From assembly GCF_002920915.1 (NCBI RefSeq), contig NZ_PQVF01000012.1:287-64286 (forward strand): 64,000 bases of DNA, read 5' to 3'. Positions 61,297 through 64,000 of this stretch are shown here, piece after piece. The stretch's first letter is position 1. Each line of letters opens with the position of its first letter. Origin of the DNA: Solitalea longa (GTDB taxonomy: Bacteria; Bacteroidota; Bacteroidia; Sphingobacteriales; Sphingobacteriaceae). The translations under genes and the position numbers were made by a program. The notes under the pieces were generated by a model that worked only from the letters and a program-made list of their open reading frames with translations, had not been told where the DNA came from and searched no databases.

Positions 61297-62379
61297 TTAT
61301 TTCCAGTCTAGGTTTAAACCGAAACCTGCATTGGCAGTTGGGTATTTAGCCAAGGTTCCACTGGCATGAACAGTAAACACCGCAAACTTTAAACGGAATC
61401 CGCCTGTTAAATTGGCTCCATTACTGTCGTTATTGCTAAAACCTATTGGGTTAACCAAAATTTCGTAGGTTGGTGTTCCTGCAGCGTTCACAGCTGTGGT
61501 AACCGGGTATTTGCCATACATTCCTACTTCTGATTTTGTACTTTGATAACCAACAGCTCCGAATACGGTTAATACAGAGATCTTTTTAGAGATGATCGCA
61601 TTTGCCATAAAGCCTTTACTGGTAAATTCAATGCGTTGGTCAGCTGATGAGGCATCAAAGCTTTGTGATTTTGGCAATGCTCCTGCATCAGGGTTAAGTT
61701 CTAACTCTTTTTTGTATTTCAAGTTGGTAAATCCAGCCATTACGCTTAAGTCGAACGGAAGCATTTTAATAACCGGTATCCATTGCTTAATGTCATGTTT
61801 AAGTCCGAAACCTATTAAATTCACCGTACCGGCATTACCCATGTTAACAGTTGGTATAAATCGTACAGCTACCTCGGTTCCCTTTATTAAACCTACTGAT
61901 ACCTGAGCCATTGGGGCTGGGGCAAAGCTAATACCTGCTCCTTGTGGTAAATTGAATTGTGATAAAACTACATCGTTTCCTGAAACAGGGTGCTTACCCA
62001 TTAGAGAAACCATTGGGCCTTCATTGCTTTTGCCCATTGCGGTTGGCGAAGTACTGTTCTCTGGACTAAATTTAATATTGGGAGATAAGCCGAGTTCATT
62101 AAGATTGAACGAACGACCGCTTGAAGGAACGAAACTAACACTTGGTGTAATGGTGATGTCAAACCTTCCTAAACCATGAGTTTTGGCAGTTTGAAACCAA
62201 CCGCTATTTAAGCCGGTTCCAAAGCCTTTTAAGAAAGGATTCAGATATGCTTGCGCAAGTTTCCCAGCATCATCCTTAGCCTTAATAATATTTACCACAT
62301 CATCTTGGGCAAAGGCATTTAAACCGAAGAAAAGGATAGTTAGGATTGCGGAAAAATGTTTTGTAAAGGTTTTATACAT
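61297..62379 (-). CDS. DUF6588 family outer-membrane protein
   Basis: A 360-residue exported protein (signal MYKTFTKHFSAILTILFFGLNAFAQ). The mature part starts AYLNPFLKGFGTGLNSGWFQTAKTHGLGRFDITITPSVSFVP, the hallmark of DUF6588. It continues with alternating strands and ends GTLAKYPTANAGFGLNLDWK, as for a beta-barrel with a terminal aromatic. The function is unknown; outer-membrane location is inferred from signal and strand pattern. It has its own promoter and terminator. Confidence 0.88.
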   Translation of the reverse strand: MYKTFTKHFSAILTILFFGLNAFAQDDVVNIIKAKDDAGKLAQAYLNPFLKGFGTGLNSGWFQTAKTHGLGRFDITITPSVSFVPSSGRSFNLNELGLSPNIKFSPENSTSPTAMGKSNEGPMVSLMGKHPVSGNDVVLSQFNLPQGAGISFAPAPMAQVSVGLIKGTEVAVRFIPTVNMGNAGTVNLIGFGLKHDIKQWIPVIKMLPFDLSVMAGFTNLKYKKELELNPDAGALPKSQSFDASSADQRIEFTSKGFMANAIISKKISVLTVFGAVGYQSTKSEVGMYGKYPVTTAVNAAGTPTYEILVNPIGFSNNDSNGANLTGGFRLKFAVFTVHASGTLAKYPTANAGFGLNLDWK

Positions 62380-62415
62380 ACTACTTTTTGTTTTGGTTTG
62401 CTATTTATTGGTCCT

Positions 62416-62423
62416 CAAAACTA
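62416..62423 (-). promoter_or_regulatory. -7 promoter box of the DUF6588 gene
   Basis: The minus strand reads TAGTTTTG, a full TAnnTTTG match, 36 nt before the ATG at 62379. Confidence 0.5.
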
Positions 62424-62507
62424 AACTTTTAGGCTTTGGTTTAAAGAAGAATTAATTAACAATTGGGTAAAATATTTTCTTGAATAAGTATAATAATTAT
62501 TAAAAGT

Positions 62508-62515
62508 TATCTTTG
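62508..62515 (+). promoter_or_regulatory. -7 promoter box before the secreted protein gene at 62567
   Basis: TATCTTTG is a full consensus match 51 nt before the ATG at 62567. Confidence 0.5.
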
Positions 62516-62566
62516 GATCTAATTTTTTAACCATTATAACTTTAAATTAAATTTCTGTTTATTAAC

Positions 62567-63175
62567 ATGAAAAAAATTACATTAATCATCTGCACAATTT
62601 GCTGTGCAGTGTTAGCTGCTAGTGCTCAAAAAATTAAATTACAATCTGGGGACATTAAAACATTAAAGGGAACAACCGAATTTAATGTTAAATACATTTA
62701 TGAAAATATTACCGTTGGTAAGCTTACGGAGCAGGCTTATATTGAGAAGAAAGTATCGGAATATAACAAAGATCAGCAGGGAAGAGGTGATTCATGGAAG
62801 AAATCATGGATCGCAGATCGTCCGGCAAGATATGAGCCTAAGTTTGAAGAGCTGATGAATAAAAGACTTAGCGCGCAGGGTATCCGTTTATCAGAAAATT
62901 CAAATTCAAAATATACACTGGTCTTTAAAACAATTTTCATTGAACCTGGATTTAATGTGGGTGTTTGGCGTGAAAATGCTTCTATTAATGCGATAATTGA
63001 TATTGTAGAAACAGCTAATCCATCTAACATTATTGCAACCATTACACTTGATAAGGCACCAGGAAAAGTGTTTGGTGGTTACGATTATGATACAGGTCTT
63101 CGCATTCAAGAGGCCTATGCTAAAGCAGGAAAAGAATTAGCCGAATTTTTAATTGATGAAGGACTTAAAAAATAG
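62567..63175 (+). CDS. secreted protein of unknown function
   Basis: A 202-residue protein with a signal peptide (MKKITLIICTICCAVLAASAQ). The mature part begins KIKLQSGDIKTLKGTTEFNVKYIYENITVGK and has DRPARYEPKFEELMNKRLSAQGIRLSENS, KYTLVFKTIFIEPGFNVGVWRENASINAIIDIVET and GYDYDTGLRIQEAYAKAGKELAEFL. The last parts resemble proteins of the DUF4136 or lipoprotein type that bind the envelope, with a mixed alpha/beta fold, but I cannot name the family. It has its own -7 box and terminator. Confidence 0.75.
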   Translation: MKKITLIICTICCAVLAASAQKIKLQSGDIKTLKGTTEFNVKYIYENITVGKLTEQAYIEKKVSEYNKDQQGRGDSWKKSWIADRPARYEPKFEELMNKRLSAQGIRLSENSNSKYTLVFKTIFIEPGFNVGVWRENASINAIIDIVETANPSNIIATITLDKAPGKVFGGYDYDTGLRIQEAYAKAGKELAEFLIDEGLKK

Positions 63176-63200
63176 TTCTTCTTTTTAATGATAAATGAGG

Positions 63201-63230
63201 GCCCGTGTTTAATCTGCACGGGCTTTCTTT
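63201..63230 (+). terminator. terminator after the secreted protein gene
   Basis: Stem GCCCGTG / CACGGGC with a 9-nt loop is followed by TTTCTTTTTT, 25 nt after the stop codon. Confidence 0.85.
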
Positions 63231-63244
63231 TTTCTATTTTAATT

Positions 63245-63252
63245 TATCTTTG
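63245..63252 (+). promoter_or_regulatory. -7 promoter box of rluD, four bases before the start codon
   Basis: TATCTTTG-CCCC-ATG. The transcript would start at or next to the ATG at 63257, as also seen for gpmI. Confidence 0.55.
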
Positions 63253-63256
63253 CCCC

Positions 63257-64000
63257 ATGTTGGAAAACGAAGAGTACAACGAGGAAGAATTTAATGAGCC
63301 GGAGGGTGCCGGCGATCTTTATGAGCATTTCAGGATAGTGGTTGACAAAGGTCAGTCACTGTTGCGTATTGATAAGTTTTTGATGTTTCGAATGGAAAAT
63401 GCATCACGAAACCGTATTCAAAATGCAATAGATGTGGGAAATGTACTGGTGAATGATAAAGTGATCAAAGCCAGTTATAAGGTTAAACCACTGGATGTGA
63501 TCTCCATCGTGATGCCTCACCCACCACGAGATACTGAAGTTTATCCGGAAGATCTACCAATTGAAATTGTTTACGAAGATGGTGACCTTTTGGTGGTGAA
63601 TAAGGCTGCCGGCATGGTGGTTCACCCCGGTTATGGAAATTACAATGGAACATTGGTAAATGCCTTAGTATTTCATTTTCAACAGCTGCCAACTTTACCA
63701 GGAAATGATGGGCGTCCGGGACTGGTTCACCGTATCGATAAGGATACTTCTGGCTTACTATTAATCTCAAAAAACGAACGTTCCATGACTTATTTGGCTC
63801 GCCAGTTTTTTGATCATTCCATTACCCGTAAATATTTAGCCCTTGTTTGGGGAGATTTGGCAGAAGATGGTACGGTTACCGGTTATATTGGTCGCAGTGT
63901 TAAGGATCGTCGTGTACAAGATGTTTTTGATTCAGAAGAGAAAGGGAAATGGAGTGTTACTCATTACCGGGTTTTGGAACGATTGAATTATGTAACATTG
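63257..64000 (+). CDS. rluD: RluA-family 23S rRNA pseudouridine synthase, 3' end outside window
   Basis: The first 248 codons are present and the frame is open at the window end. An acidic N-terminus (MLENEEYNEEEFNEPEG) leads to an S4 RNA-binding domain (about 32-85; LLRIDKFLMFRMENASRNRIQ) and the synthase domain with VVNKAAGMVVHPGYGN. The catalytic aspartate is D161 in LVHRIDKDTSGLL. The S4 domain and VHPG segment fit the RluC/RluD group, which modifies the large ribosomal subunit RNA; RluD is the likeliest name. A shorter alternative start is possible, since the -7 box is only four bases upstream. Confidence 0.9.
   Translation, partial: MLENEEYNEEEFNEPEGAGDLYEHFRIVVDKGQSLLRIDKFLMFRMENASRNRIQNAIDVGNVLVNDKVIKASYKVKPLDVISIVMPHPPRDTEVYPEDLPIEIVYEDGDLLVVNKAAGMVVHPGYGNYNGTLVNALVFHFQQLPTLPGNDGRPGLVHRIDKDTSGLLLISKNERSMTYLARQFFDHSITRKYLALVWGDLAEDGTVTGYIGRSVKDRRVQDVFDSEEKGKWSVTHYRVLERLNYVTL

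Overview
The window looks like a chromosomal segment of a Bacteroidota bacterium, most likely a Sphingobacteriales/Sphingobacteriaceae-type organism (Solitalea- or Pedobacter-like). The evidence is the low G+C with AT-rich spacers, near absence of Shine-Dalgarno sequences, and repeated TAnnTTTG promoter elements, the -7 box of the Bacteroidota primary sigma factor. It also includes Bacteroidota-typical families: DUF5723/TSP3/OmpA protein, DUF4294, DUF4783, DUF6588, DUF2141, a DUF4369-TlpA protein, a TonB receptor with a carboxypeptidase-like N-terminus, futalosine-pathway MqnC and bacillithiol BshB1. The genus is inference.

Layout. Positions 1-213 hold a tRNA-Lys cluster on the minus strand: one gene cut by the window edge, one intact gene and one decayed copy. 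Positions 330-8341 carry an acetyltransferase, a thioredoxin-fold protein, a tandem pair of large paralogous lipoproteins (the second chimeric, with a fossil 3' end beside it), a small acidic protein, ScpB and a beta-barrel protein. Positions 8643-13566 hold a large OmpA/TSP3 outer-membrane protein and topoisomerase III, separated by a cluster of short intergenic repeats. Positions 13753-30798 are accessory in character: VOC proteins, an AraC regulator with a SnoaL-like protein and an MFS transporter, a 1525-residue multi-PAS hybrid histidine kinase, a serine hydrolase, an acyltransferase, an amidohydrolase, a DUF885 protein and an MscS channel.

Positions 30893-45877 mix a sulfatase with core metabolism: mqnC (menaquinone), an M16 peptidase pair, guaB (GMP), a DUF6345 protein with a caspase-like His/Cys pattern, gpmI (glycolysis), and the DUF4783-nadC-plsY-M48 run (NAD, phospholipid, envelope quality control). 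Positions 45944-51485 are a minus-strand housekeeping block: pabB (folate), purA (AMP), a Fur-family regulator and the bifunctional Rel/SpoT enzyme. Positions 51782-58600 run on the plus strand: DUF4294, glutathione peroxidase, bshB1, TlpA-like reductase, then a TonB siderophore receptor with a PepSY membrane protein, preceded by an AT-rich palindrome that may be a Fur site. The end holds lysine 6-aminotransferase, a PLP deaminase/desulfhydrase homologue, a DUF6588 protein, a secreted hypothetical protein and the start of an RluA-family pseudouridine synthase.

The most unusual items are the lipoprotein duplication with C-terminal domain replacement and its relic, the three PAS modules repeating at exactly 138 residues, the DUF6345 protein with HSGHG and STC motifs, a hairpin abutting the guaB start, and -7 boxes only 4-6 nt from the start codons of gpmI, rluD and scpB, which suggest leaderless mRNAs. 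No CRISPR array, insertion sequence, phage or classical defence island was seen. All functions are read from motifs and family recall; no search was run.
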